This document shows, piece after piece, positions 1 through 7,531 of a stretch of DNA of 20,894 nucleotides (positions are counted from its first letter, which is position 1; each line of letters begins with the position of its first letter). The stretch covers positions 1 to 20,894 of the forward strand of contig JAEUHU010000201.1 in the NCBI GenBank assembly GCA_016793305.1. Direction: 5' to 3'. The DNA is from Planctomycetota bacterium. GTDB lineage: Bacteria; Planctomycetota; UBA1135; UBA2386. The notes under the pieces are model-generated. The model saw only the letters and a program-made list of their open reading frames with translations, was not told the DNA's origin and did not search any database. Position numbers and translations under genes: made by a program.

Positions 1-3000
1 TCGAGGTGCACGTCGAGGTGCTGGCCGACCTTGAAGTCCTGCATCTCGACCGTGGTCGCCGCGGTGATCTTCAGCTTCTCGAAGCCCGAGCGCACCCGCA
101 GGAACTCCTTCGCGCGCTCACGCGCCGGCGCCTTCTTCTCGGCCTGCTGTGCGAAGTAGTTGCCGGCCAGCGGCCGGTAGGCCTGAGCCACGTAGTCGCT
201 GACCATGCGATCGGTGTTGAACAACGTCGGCACGGTCTCGAGGCAGTGCTTCATCATGGTGCACCACGCCACCGGCACGCCGTCGGCGCCACGCGACCAG
301 TAGTTCGGCACGATGTCCTCTTCGAGCAGCCGGTAGAGGGCGGTCGCGTCGGCCTGGTTCTGCAGTTCGTGGCTGCCGTAGACCTGGTTGCCGCCGATCG
401 TCCAGCCGTTGCCGCCGTCGGCGGCCTCGGGCCACCAGCCGTCGGCGATCGACAGGTTGAGCACGCCGTTGGCGGCCGCCTTCATGCCGGACGTGCCGCT
501 CGCCTCCTCCATGCGGGTCGGGGTGTTGACCCACACGTCGACGCCCTGCACGAGGGCGCGTGCGACGGCGATGTCGTAGTCCTCGACGAAGATCACCTTG
601 CCGAGGAACTCGGGCGAACGGGCGATCTGCACGATCGACTTCAGGATGTCCTGGCCGAGCTTGTCGCGCGGGTGCGCCTTGCCGGACACGACGATGCGCA
701 CCGGCCGCTCGGGGTTGTTCAGGATGCGCAACAGTCGCGCCGGATCGCTGAACAGCAGGTGCGCGCGCTTGTACGGCGCGAAGCGGCGCGCGAAGCCGAG
801 GTAGAGCGCGTTCGGGTCCAGGCCCGCGAGCGTGGCGCTCAGCACCACCGGGCTGTCGCCGCGCGCGTGGAACGTGTTGGTCAGCGTCTGCCGCACGGTC
901 TCGACCAGGATCGCCTTGTTGGCCTGGTGCACGCGCCAGAGCTGCGCGTCGGGGATGCGCGCCGCGTTGCCGAAGTCGGCCGGACGCACGGTGTCGTCGT
1001 CGCCGCGCAGCAGCCGCACGATGCCCGACTGCGTCCAGGTGGCGAGGTGCACGCCGTTGGTGATCGACGCCACCGGCACCTCGTTCTCGAGCAGGCCGGG
1101 CCAGAACGCGTGCAACAGCTTCTGCGAGGCGAGGCCGTGCAGCTTGCTGACGCCGTTGACGTAGCCGGCGAAGTTCATCGCCAGGTACGTCATGTTGAAC
1201 TCGCTGGTGCCGCCGCTCGCCTGCCCCAGGGCGAAGAAGCGGTCCCACGGCAGGCCGACCCACTCCTCGGCGTCGCCGAAGTAGCGGCGCAGCAGGTCCT
1301 CGGCGAAGCGGTCGTGCCCCGCCGGCACCGGCGTGTGGGTCGTGAACAGCGTCGTCTGCGCGACGTACTCGCGCGCCGCCTCGAACGGCAGGCCTTCGCC
1401 GCGCACCAGGCGGCTCGTGCGTTCGAGGGTCAGGAACGCCGCGTGACCCTCGTTCATGTGGTAGACCGCGGGCCGCAGGTTCATCGCCCGCAGCAACCGC
1501 ACGCCGCCGCGGCCGAGCACGATCTCCTGCTGGATGCGCATCTCGGCGTCGCCGCCGTAGAGGTTGCGCGTGATGTCGCGGTCCTCGGGCCGGTTCTGGG
1601 TCAGGTTGGCGTCGAGCAGGTAGAGCGGCACGCGCCCGACCATCGCGCGATAGGCGCGCAGGTGCAGTTCGCGCCCGGGCAGCGGCAGCGACACTTCGAG
1701 CGGCCGGCCGTCGGCGGCGCGCACCAGGTCGAGGGCGAGCTTCTGCGGCCGGTTCTCGCGGTCGACGGCGACCTGCTGGCCGTCGCTCGACAGCTGCTGG
1801 CCCATGTAGCCGTGGCGGTAGAACAAGCCGACGGCGACCAGCGGCACGTTGAGGTCGCTCGCCGACTTCAGGTGGTCGCCGGCGAGGATGCCGAGGCCGC
1901 CGCTGTAGATCGGCAGCGAGTGGTGCACCCCGAACTCGGCCGAGAAGTAGGCGATCGGGTGCTGCGCCGACAGGGCCGGGGCACCGGCCTTGTCGTGCAC
2001 GGGCAGGGTCTGGGTCGAGGACGCCATGTAGGCGTCGAAGCGCTTCAGCACCGCCTGCAGGCGGCGCAGGTAGTCCCCGTCCTTCGCCTTCCGCTCGAGG
2101 GCCTCGAGGCCGACGCTCTGCAGGAACGCGACCGGATTCTGGCCGCACTTGTCGAAGCCGGGCGCGAGTTCCTCGAACAGCGTGCGCACGCCGCCGTTCC
2201 AGACCCACCAGAAGTTGCGCGCCAGCCGCTCGAGGCCACGCAGCGCCTGCGGCACCGTCGTCGAGGCCTCGAACGGCGACAGCCGCGGCGTCGTGCCGGA
2301 ACCGGGCGACGGCAGCGACCGCCGCGGCAGCCGGAACTGCACCACGCCGGTGGTGCTGCGCTGCTGCACGGCGGCCAGCGCCTTCTGGTAGGCGTCGAGG
2401 TAGTTGGCGTAGAGGTCCTTCCACGCCGTGCGGCCGGCCGCGGCGCGGCAGCGCTGGCGCAACGCCTCGAGGTCGGGGCGCTGGTCGAGGAAGCCCTCGA
2501 TCGCGTCGACGGTGGCCGCGACCACCTCGGGGTACGGCACCCGCTCGCGCTGCAGCACGGTGATGCCGTCCTTCGGGCCGAGCCCGGCGGCCTTGGCCCA
2601 GCGGCCGAAGCCGGCGAGGTCGGTCGTCAGCGTCGGCACGCCGACCGCGAGCGCTTCCTGCGGCGTGTAGCCCCACGGCTCGTAGTAGCTCGGGTAGGCA
2701 CCGAGGTCCATCGCCGCGAGCACCGCCTCGTACTCGCGTCCGAACAGCCCGTCGTCGGGCCGCAGGTAGATCGGCACCTGCACGATCCTCACGCGGCTGC
2801 CGAGCCGGTTGTCGAGGCCCAGGCGCTTGCAGTGCGCGTGCACCGGATCGCGTTCCTCGTCGAACAGGTTGTGCGTGCACAGGCCGATCGGCCCGTTGCC
2901 GGCCCCACCGGCGAGCCGTTCGAGCAGCTCGGCGCGCACGCCGCTGTTGCCGGCCGGCACCAGCAGGAACGCGACCACGCGGCGCCCCTTGTGCTGCTCC

Positions 3001-3980
3001 AGCTTCGCCAGCGCGTCGAGCAGCAGCTCGATGCCCTTGTTGTGGAACTCGTAGCGGCCCGCCAGCGCGAAGAACGACGCGTCGGCGACGTCCTCGCCGA
3101 GCATCGCCTTGGCGACGCGCGCCAGCTCGGCGCGCGTCTTGCCGCGATCGCCGGCGGCGAGCTCGTCGACCACCGCGAGGTCGATGCCGTTCGGCAGCAG
3201 CGGCTCGACCTTGCGCGTGTGCAGCAGCTCGGCCTCCGCCGCGGTGATGGCGCTGACGGTCGTGAACACGTCGGCCTTGCGCGCGCAGACGCCTTCGAGC
3301 GAGTGCTTGGCCTGCACGCCGTGCACCCGCGCCATCTCGTCGACCGACTTGCCGCCGAGGCCCTTGTCGGGTGCCGCGGGATCCGGCGTGATGCCGAGCG
3401 ACGCCAGCGCCCGGCCGAGCATCGTCGCGTGCGTCGTGAACACCGTGCCGATGCTCGGAATGCGCTCCTGCAGGTGCAGCAGGGCGGCCCCCGTCATCCA
3501 CTCGTGCGCCTGCACGACCGCGCGGCGGTGGAACGGGGCGAGGAACTCCTCCCACCAGCGCTCGATCACCATGCCGGCCGCGATCGAGAACAGCACCGGC
3601 TCGACGTAGTCCCAGTCGCCGGCGATCGAGTCGACGCGGTGCCGCTCCCACAGGCCGGCGAGGATGCCGTTCTTCTGCTCGTAGAGGCCCGAGAACCCGA
3701 CCAGGATGCAGCGCGGACGGCCGGGGATGCGCCAGCGGCCGACCTTGATCGGCACGCCGAGGTTGCGGCAGCTCTGCGCGAACTCCTCGAAGCCAGGCTC
3801 CTCGTCGAACGGCACCTGCGCCCCGGTGCCCCCGAGCAGTTGCGGGCCGATCGTGATGTAGTCGTCGCCGAAGCGCTCGACGGCGGTCACGGCCTTGCTC
3901 GACAGCACCGTGTGGATGCCGCCGACCTTGTTGCACACTTCCCAGCTGATCTCGAACAGTTGGTACGAACGGTCGGGCAT
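1..3980 (-). CDS. Glycogen synthase (GT3) - alpha-glucan phosphorylase (GT35) fusion protein, 3' end outside the window
   Basis: One continuous frame, read from the ATG at 3980 to the window edge, gives 1326 codons with no stop seen. Residues 1 to about 530 are a eukaryote-type GT3 glycogen synthase: ISWEVCNKVGGIHTVL (11-26), the AHEWMTG and TTHATMLGR motifs, and YYEPWGYTPQE with the two GT3 catalytic-type glutamates at E434 and E442. A Pro/Ser-rich linker follows. RNFWWVWNGG (588-597) starts the DUF3417-type N-terminus of short bacterial glycogen phosphorylases. Phosphorylase motifs continue (PIYSGGLGILAGDHLKSA, TTHTPVPAGH) to GTSGMKAAANGVLNLS, whose K1167 is the expected PLP lysine. The frame was checked by hand across the junction (2161-2400) and at several points downstream. 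It would elongate glucan from a sugar nucleotide (GT3 enzymes normally use UDP-glucose) and phosphorolyse it to glucose-1-phosphate in the cytoplasm. It starts 2 nt after the GH57 stop, so it belongs to the same transcript. Compared with single phosphorylases of this type, probably fewer than 100 C-terminal residues are missing. Confidence 0.93.
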   Translation of the reverse strand, partial: MPDRSYQLFEISWEVCNKVGGIHTVLSSKAVTAVERFGDDYITIGPQLLGGTGAQVPFDEEPGFEEFAQSCRNLGVPIKVGRWRIPGRPRCILVGFSGLYEQKNGILAGLWERHRVDSIAGDWDYVEPVLFSIAAGMVIERWWEEFLAPFHRRAVVQAHEWMTGAALLHLQERIPSIGTVFTTHATMLGRALASLGITPDPAAPDKGLGGKSVDEMARVHGVQAKHSLEGVCARKADVFTTVSAITAAEAELLHTRKVEPLLPNGIDLAVVDELAAGDRGKTRAELARVAKAMLGEDVADASFFALAGRYEFHNKGIELLLDALAKLEQHKGRRVVAFLLVPAGNSGVRAELLERLAGGAGNGPIGLCTHNLFDEERDPVHAHCKRLGLDNRLGSRVRIVQVPIYLRPDDGLFGREYEAVLAAMDLGAYPSYYEPWGYTPQEALAVGVPTLTTDLAGFGRWAKAAGLGPKDGITVLQRERVPYPEVVAATVDAIEGFLDQRPDLEALRQRCRAAAGRTAWKDLYANYLDAYQKALAAVQQRSTTGVVQFRLPRRSLPSPGSGTTPRLSPFEASTTVPQALRGLERLARNFWWVWNGGVRTLFEELAPGFDKCGQNPVAFLQSVGLEALERKAKDGDYLRRLQAVLKRFDAYMASSTQTLPVHDKAGAPALSAQHPIAYFSAEFGVHHSLPIYSGGLGILAGDHLKSASDLNVPLVAVGLFYRHGYMGQQLSSDGQQVAVDRENRPQKLALDLVRAADGRPLEVSLPLPGRELHLRAYRAMVGRVPLYLLDANLTQNRPEDRDITRNLYGGDAEMRIQQEIVLGRGGVRLLRAMNLRPAVYHMNEGHAAFLTLERTSRLVRGEGLPFEAAREYVAQTTLFTTHTPVPAGHDRFAEDLLRRYFGDAEEWVGLPWDRFFALGQASGGTSEFNMTYLAMNFAGYVNGVSKLHGLASQKLLHAFWPGLLENEVPVASITNGVHLATWTQSGIVRLLRGDDDTVRPADFGNAARIPDAQLWRVHQANKAILVETVRQTLTNTFHARGDSPVVLSATLAGLDPNALYLGFARRFAPYKRAHLLFSDPARLLRILNNPERPVRIVVSGKAHPRDKLGQDILKSIVQIARSPEFLGKVIFVEDYDIAVARALVQGVDVWVNTPTRMEEASGTSGMKAAANGVLNLSIADGWWPEAADGGNGWTIGGNQVYGSHELQNQADATALYRLLEEDIVPNYWSRGADGVPVAWCTMMKHCLETVPTLFNTDRMVSDYVAQAYRPLAGNYFAQQAEKKAPARERAKEFLRVRSGFEKLKITAATTVEMQDFKVGQHLDVHL

Positions 3981-3982
3981 GG

Positions 3983-5362
3983 TCACTTCTGCTTGCTCTG
4001 CCTGGTCGACTTGCGCCCCCGGGTCGGGGCGGTCGCGTCGGGGGATTCGGTGGGTTCGGTGGGTTCGGTGGCGACGGCCGGCTCGACCGGGGCAACGGCC
4101 CCGGTCGGCGACGACGCCGTCGCGGCCACGGCACCTCCACGCAGCACCTTGCCGCGCTTCTGACCCTGCGCCGCCAGCGCCTTCTGCACCTTGTCGCGCA
4201 GGTCGTCGAAGGCGGTCATCACGGTGACGAACGCGGCGTGCGGCGTGTCGTAGGGGCTGAAGTACTCGTGCACCTCGGCGTCGCTGTGGTGCTTGGTGGC
4301 GATGTAGTAGACGTGGTCCGAGGTGGTGAACTCGCGCCACGCCGCCAGCAGGTCGGGCCGGGCACCGGCGACCGCCAGCACGTCCTGGCGCAGGGCGTGG
4401 ATCGCCTTGTGCGCCTCGACCTGCATCGGGTTGCCGAGCCAGGCCGACAGGTTGCGTTCGACGTCGGCCCACGACACCGGGGTCGGGATGTCCAGTTCGC
4501 TGGCGACGTCGCGCTCGGCGGCCACCTGGGCGGGCGTGCGGAACCGGAAGCTCGGGTCCTGCAGCACCTGCTCGGGCAGGTGGCGCATGAACTCGAGGAT
4601 GCCGGTGTGCTCCCCCTGGTGCTCGCCGAAGGTCTCGTAGTCCATGAACAGGCCGAGGAACTGCGCTGGCGGCGGCACGTCGTGCAACCAGCCGGCGTAC
4701 GTATCGGCATACAGCGGGTACGAAGGCCACTTCCGGTTCGAGAACCGGAACGCGATGTCGTCCGACAGCGAGTAGCTGCGCAGCAGCAACTTGAGGCGTT
4801 TGCAGGATCGCGGCCGGTAGGGCACCTGCGGGCTGCGCCAGCCGAGCAGGCGGTCGGCCCCCTCGCCCATCATGCACTCGAAGCCGAGGTCCTCGACCTT
4901 CTTGCAGATCGTGTTGTCGAGGATCAGCTCGGTGTTGCGGAACGTCGTCGGCACGCCGAACAGGTCGGTCACGGTGCGCCGCTGCAGTTCCACCTGGTCG
5001 GCGAATTCGTCGAGATCCACCACAGCCGCGAGGCTGTGTTGGCTGGTCTCGCACAGGAACTCGACGTTGCCGGTCTCGGCCAGGGCCACGAAGCTGTCGA
5101 GCGCGTCCGGCACCCAGTCGCGCAGCTGCCGGATCACCGTGCCCGACAGCGAGAACGCGCAGCGGAACTGGCCGTCGGTCCGCTCGATCGCGTCGAGCAG
5201 CAGCCGGTTCATCGGCAGGTAGCAGCGCTCGGCGACCCGTTCGGCGACCAGCCGGTTCAATCCGGTGTCGAAGTAGTCGAGCTTCTTGATGCGGTCGCTC
5301 GGCTTCCACTTGCGCAGCCGGTACGGCTGGTGGACCTGGAAGTAGAAGACGACGTCGATCAC
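3983..5362 (-). CDS. GH57 family alpha-amylase-like glycosidase
   Basis: 459 residues. A cytoplasmic retaining glycoside hydrolase acting on alpha-1,4-glucans. The GH57 conserved regions are in order: HQPYR (11-15), GNVEFLCETSQHS (98-110), FRNTELILDN (141-150, candidate nucleophile E145) and FMDYETFGEHQ (239-249, candidate acid/base D241). The set looks like the MJ1611/P. furiosus amylase group rather than GH57 branching enzymes, though activity cannot be read from this. The GTG start at 5362 is chosen because the protein then begins just before the first conserved strand, it forms a GTGA overlap with the upstream debranching enzyme, and an AAGGCGG Shine-Dalgarno-like stretch precedes it. In-frame sequence upstream to 6259 is only the shadow of the debranching gene. 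The last 60 residues (about 400-459) are low-complexity, Ala/Pro/Thr/Glu-rich and then strongly basic, an unusual extension beyond the catalytic domain. Confidence 0.92.
   Translation of the reverse strand: MIDVVFYFQVHQPYRLRKWKPSDRIKKLDYFDTGLNRLVAERVAERCYLPMNRLLLDAIERTDGQFRCAFSLSGTVIRQLRDWVPDALDSFVALAETGNVEFLCETSQHSLAAVVDLDEFADQVELQRRTVTDLFGVPTTFRNTELILDNTICKKVEDLGFECMMGEGADRLLGWRSPQVPYRPRSCKRLKLLLRSYSLSDDIAFRFSNRKWPSYPLYADTYAGWLHDVPPPAQFLGLFMDYETFGEHQGEHTGILEFMRHLPEQVLQDPSFRFRTPAQVAAERDVASELDIPTPVSWADVERNLSAWLGNPMQVEAHKAIHALRQDVLAVAGARPDLLAAWREFTTSDHVYYIATKHHSDAEVHEYFSPYDTPHAAFVTVMTAFDDLRDKVQKALAAQGQKRGKVLRGGAVAATASSPTGAVAPVEPAVATEPTEPTESPDATAPTRGRKSTRQSKQK
4046..4071. repeat. 9-bp tandem repeat (ttcggtggg, about 3 copies) inside the GH57 gene
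   Basis: Three head-to-tail copies of ttcggtggg (the last one differs at its final base). On the minus strand they encode the Thr-Glu-Pro repeat in the disordered tail of the GH57 protein (residues about 432-440). Because the unit is a multiple of three, copy-number change would alter tail length without a frameshift. It may simply be a slippage-prone linker. Confidence 0.8.
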
Positions 5363-7371
5363 TTCGCCGCCTTGGCTTTCGCGGGGGCCTTGCCCGGTTC
5401 GCAGAGGGCCAGCGCCCGCAGCAGTTCGCCGGTGTTCCACGCCTGCGCGAACGTGCCGCCCGGGCGCTGCGGCTCGTCGCCGTCGAACACCTCGCTGACG
5501 TGATCGAGCCCGGCGCGATCGAGCTCGTCGAGCAGCTGCAGCAGCCAGTGGCGCAACGCCGCCCGCTCGCTCGCGAGCGCCTTCTTCGGCGCCGCCGCCA
5601 GCGCCGCTTCGACGTGGAAGCCGGCGAGCCAGGGCCACACGGTGCCCTGGTGGTAGGCGAGGTCGCGCGCGTCGGGCCCGCCTTCGTAGCGGCCGCGGTA
5701 CGCAGGATCGCGCAGCGACAGCGTGCGCAGGCCGCGCGGCGTCACCAGTTCGGCCTGCGCCGTGGCGACCACCGCCGCTCGCTGCGCCTGGGTGAAAGGC
5801 GCGCGCGGCAGCGCCGCCGCGACCAGCATGTTCGGCCGCACCGACTGGTCGGCGACCCCGTCGTGCACCCGGTCGGCGAGCCGCGCCGTGCCGTTCGTCG
5901 GCGTCGGCAGCCAGAAGCGGCGCACGAACGCCGCGCCGCAGCGCGAGCTCCGCTCCGCCCATCGTCCGGCGTCGTCCTCGGCGAGGAACGCGAGCAGCGC
6001 GTACCACAGCGCCTGGATCTCGACCGGCAGGCCCTGCCGCGGCGTCACCGGACCGCGATGTGTGCGCGCGTCCATCCACGTGGCGTTGAGGTCGGCGCGG
6101 CCGGCGCGCAGCAGCCCCTCGCCGTCGACGGCGAGGCCGAGGTCGGTGCCGGCCTCGTAGGCGTCGGCGATCGCGACCAGCGCCGGCCGCAGCCGTTGCC
6201 GCACCAGCTCCGGATCCCCGCCGGCGTCGGCGAACCGCTGCACCGCCAGCGCGAACCACAGCGCCGCGTCACAGCTGCCGTAGTGGCTGTCCTGCTGGTC
6301 CTTGCCGTAGATGTTCGGCAGCAGGCCGCGCCGCAGGAACGGCAGCGCCCCGGTCAACACCTCGGCGCACAGGTCGAGGCGACCGCGCGCGAGCGTCAGG
6401 CCCGGCAGCGCCACGAACACGTCGCGCCCCCACTCGCCGAACCAGGGGAACCCCGCCAGCACACCGAGCCGACCGCCGTCGGCGCGATACAGGAAGTCGT
6501 CGGCGCCCTGCTGCAGGCGCGCCAGCTTCGGTTCGTTCGCCGCGCGCACGGCCTGGAACGCGCGCACCGCCGCGGCCTCGAGCACGTCGAACAGCGCCGC
6601 GGGGGCCGCACACGGCTGCTCGAGCGCGAACGCGACGGTCGCCGTCTGGCCGATCGGCAGTTCGAGTTCGAGCACGCCGGGACACCAGCGGTCGCCGTGG
6701 TGGTCGTAGCCGCGCGCCTCGTCCTCGGCGTACTGGAAGCCGCGGTACCACACCGCTTCGCCGCGGAACGCCGCCACGCCGTCGGCGGTCAGCCACAGCG
6801 TCGGCAGCAGCCCGTTCGGGCGCACGCCCCAGCTGGCGCCCTGCACGTGCACCGTGCCGTCGAAGGTCTCGTCGGCAGGCGGCAGGTGGTCGGCATCGCA
6901 CCAGCCGAGCAGCGGCCGCACGTGCAGGTGCAGCGCCTCGGTGCCGAGGTTGTGCCAGCGCACCAGCAGCAGCGGCGGCCGCCCCGGCTCGCCGCGCTGC
7001 AGCGCCACCGTGCGGCGCAGCACCGCCCCGTCGCCGTGGAAGGTCCACTGCGGCAGCGGCCGGTGCGCGAACCCGACCGAGGCCTCGGGGGCCGACGGGG
7101 TCTTCAGGTCGCGCCAGTGCGCGTGCAGCAGGTGGATCGTGCGGGCCTTGGTCACGATCCGTTCGTCGAGGGCCGCCACCACCATGCGCCGTCGCGCCGT
7201 GCCGGCCGGCCGCGCCACCCACAGGCCGTGGTAGCGGCGGCGCGGCAAGTCGATCGCGGTGCCGCAGGCGTAGCCGCCGGCCCCGTCGGCGAGCAGCCAC
7301 TCGGCGTCGCCGAGGATCCGCGCCGGCAAGGCGGTCGGATCGGCGGAGACGGCGTCGGGATCGTTCTGCAT
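5359..7371 (-). CDS. Glycogen debranching enzyme (amylo-alpha-1,6-glucosidase, GH133 type)
   Basis: 670 residues, no signal peptide. It should hydrolyse alpha-1,6 branch points of glycogen in the cytoplasm. The N-terminal GDE domain shows EWLLADGAGGYACGT (24-38) and RRRYHGLW (44-51). The C-terminal (alpha/alpha)6 domain shows GFPWFGEWGRDVFVALPG (307-324), DLNATWMDAR (427-436) and YHQGTVWPWLAGFH (573-586), all hallmarks of bacterial and archaeal GDE proteins, and the length is typical. The ATG at 7371 fits the usual N-terminus but no clear Shine-Dalgarno precedes it. It is the first gene of the debranching, GH57, synthase-phosphorylase unit, and its TGA overlaps the GH57 GTG by 4 nt. The C-terminus ends in a Lys/Ala-rich tail (GKAPAKAKAAK). 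Confidence 0.93.
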   Translation of the reverse strand: MQNDPDAVSADPTALPARILGDAEWLLADGAGGYACGTAIDLPRRRYHGLWVARPAGTARRRMVVAALDERIVTKARTIHLLHAHWRDLKTPSAPEASVGFAHRPLPQWTFHGDGAVLRRTVALQRGEPGRPPLLLVRWHNLGTEALHLHVRPLLGWCDADHLPPADETFDGTVHVQGASWGVRPNGLLPTLWLTADGVAAFRGEAVWYRGFQYAEDEARGYDHHGDRWCPGVLELELPIGQTATVAFALEQPCAAPAALFDVLEAAAVRAFQAVRAANEPKLARLQQGADDFLYRADGGRLGVLAGFPWFGEWGRDVFVALPGLTLARGRLDLCAEVLTGALPFLRRGLLPNIYGKDQQDSHYGSCDAALWFALAVQRFADAGGDPELVRQRLRPALVAIADAYEAGTDLGLAVDGEGLLRAGRADLNATWMDARTHRGPVTPRQGLPVEIQALWYALLAFLAEDDAGRWAERSSRCGAAFVRRFWLPTPTNGTARLADRVHDGVADQSVRPNMLVAAALPRAPFTQAQRAAVVATAQAELVTPRGLRTLSLRDPAYRGRYEGGPDARDLAYHQGTVWPWLAGFHVEAALAAAPKKALASERAALRHWLLQLLDELDRAGLDHVSEVFDGDEPQRPGGTFAQAWNTGELLRALALCEPGKAPAKAKAAK

Positions 7372-7531
7372 GCAGCGTGGTGTCGGACGACGAGCGGAGC
7401 GCAGCCTACGTGGCCACCCCCCGGTATCAACGGGGCTTCCCGGCAGGATTCGGCATCAACCTCTGTCGCGGCGCGGCCGATGCATGCATCCTTCTCGACG
7501 CGTCGCTGCCACCCAGCGCCGAGGCCACCAC
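7372..7531. promoter_or_regulatory. Divergent intergenic region between the debranching operon and glgC
   Basis: 160 bp between two divergent starts, so it must hold promoters or leaders for both directions unless transcription starts elsewhere. No convincing -35/-10 pair is visible in this G+C-rich DNA. The only structured element is the palindrome at 7479-7490. An in-frame extension of glgC runs back to 7370 and the reverse-strand GDE frame also continues, but neither looks like protein-coding homologous sequence. Confidence 0.5.
7479..7490. promoter_or_regulatory. 12-bp perfect palindrome, possible operator
   Basis: GATGCATGCATC reads identically on both strands and lies 42 bp upstream of the glgC ATG and 108 bp from the debranching-enzyme ATG. 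A perfect dyad in a short divergent promoter region is a reasonable repressor or activator site. A chance occurrence in 160 bp is not excluded. Confidence 0.3.

Noticed and set aside
118..4140. Minus-strand ORF of 1340 codons in a second frame of the fusion gene
   Set aside because: Arg/Ala/Pro-rich frame-shifted shadow. The true frame holds all conserved residues.
6..4163. Plus-strand ORF of 1385 codons
   Set aside because: It is antisense to the synthase-phosphorylase fusion. Its product is a featureless Arg/Val/His/Ala-rich shadow with no family motifs, while the minus strand shows clear GT3 and phosphorylase motifs.
5363..6259. Extension of the GH57 gene to the ATG at 6259
   Set aside because: The added 299 residues are an Arg-rich shadow of the debranching gene. 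The GTG at 5362 has a ribosome site and the GTGA overlap.
7370..7531. Longer N-terminus for glgC starting at 7370 or 7481
   Set aside because: The extra residues look like translated non-coding sequence, would overlap the debranching-enzyme start, and GlgC proteins normally begin shortly before the FILAGG strand.
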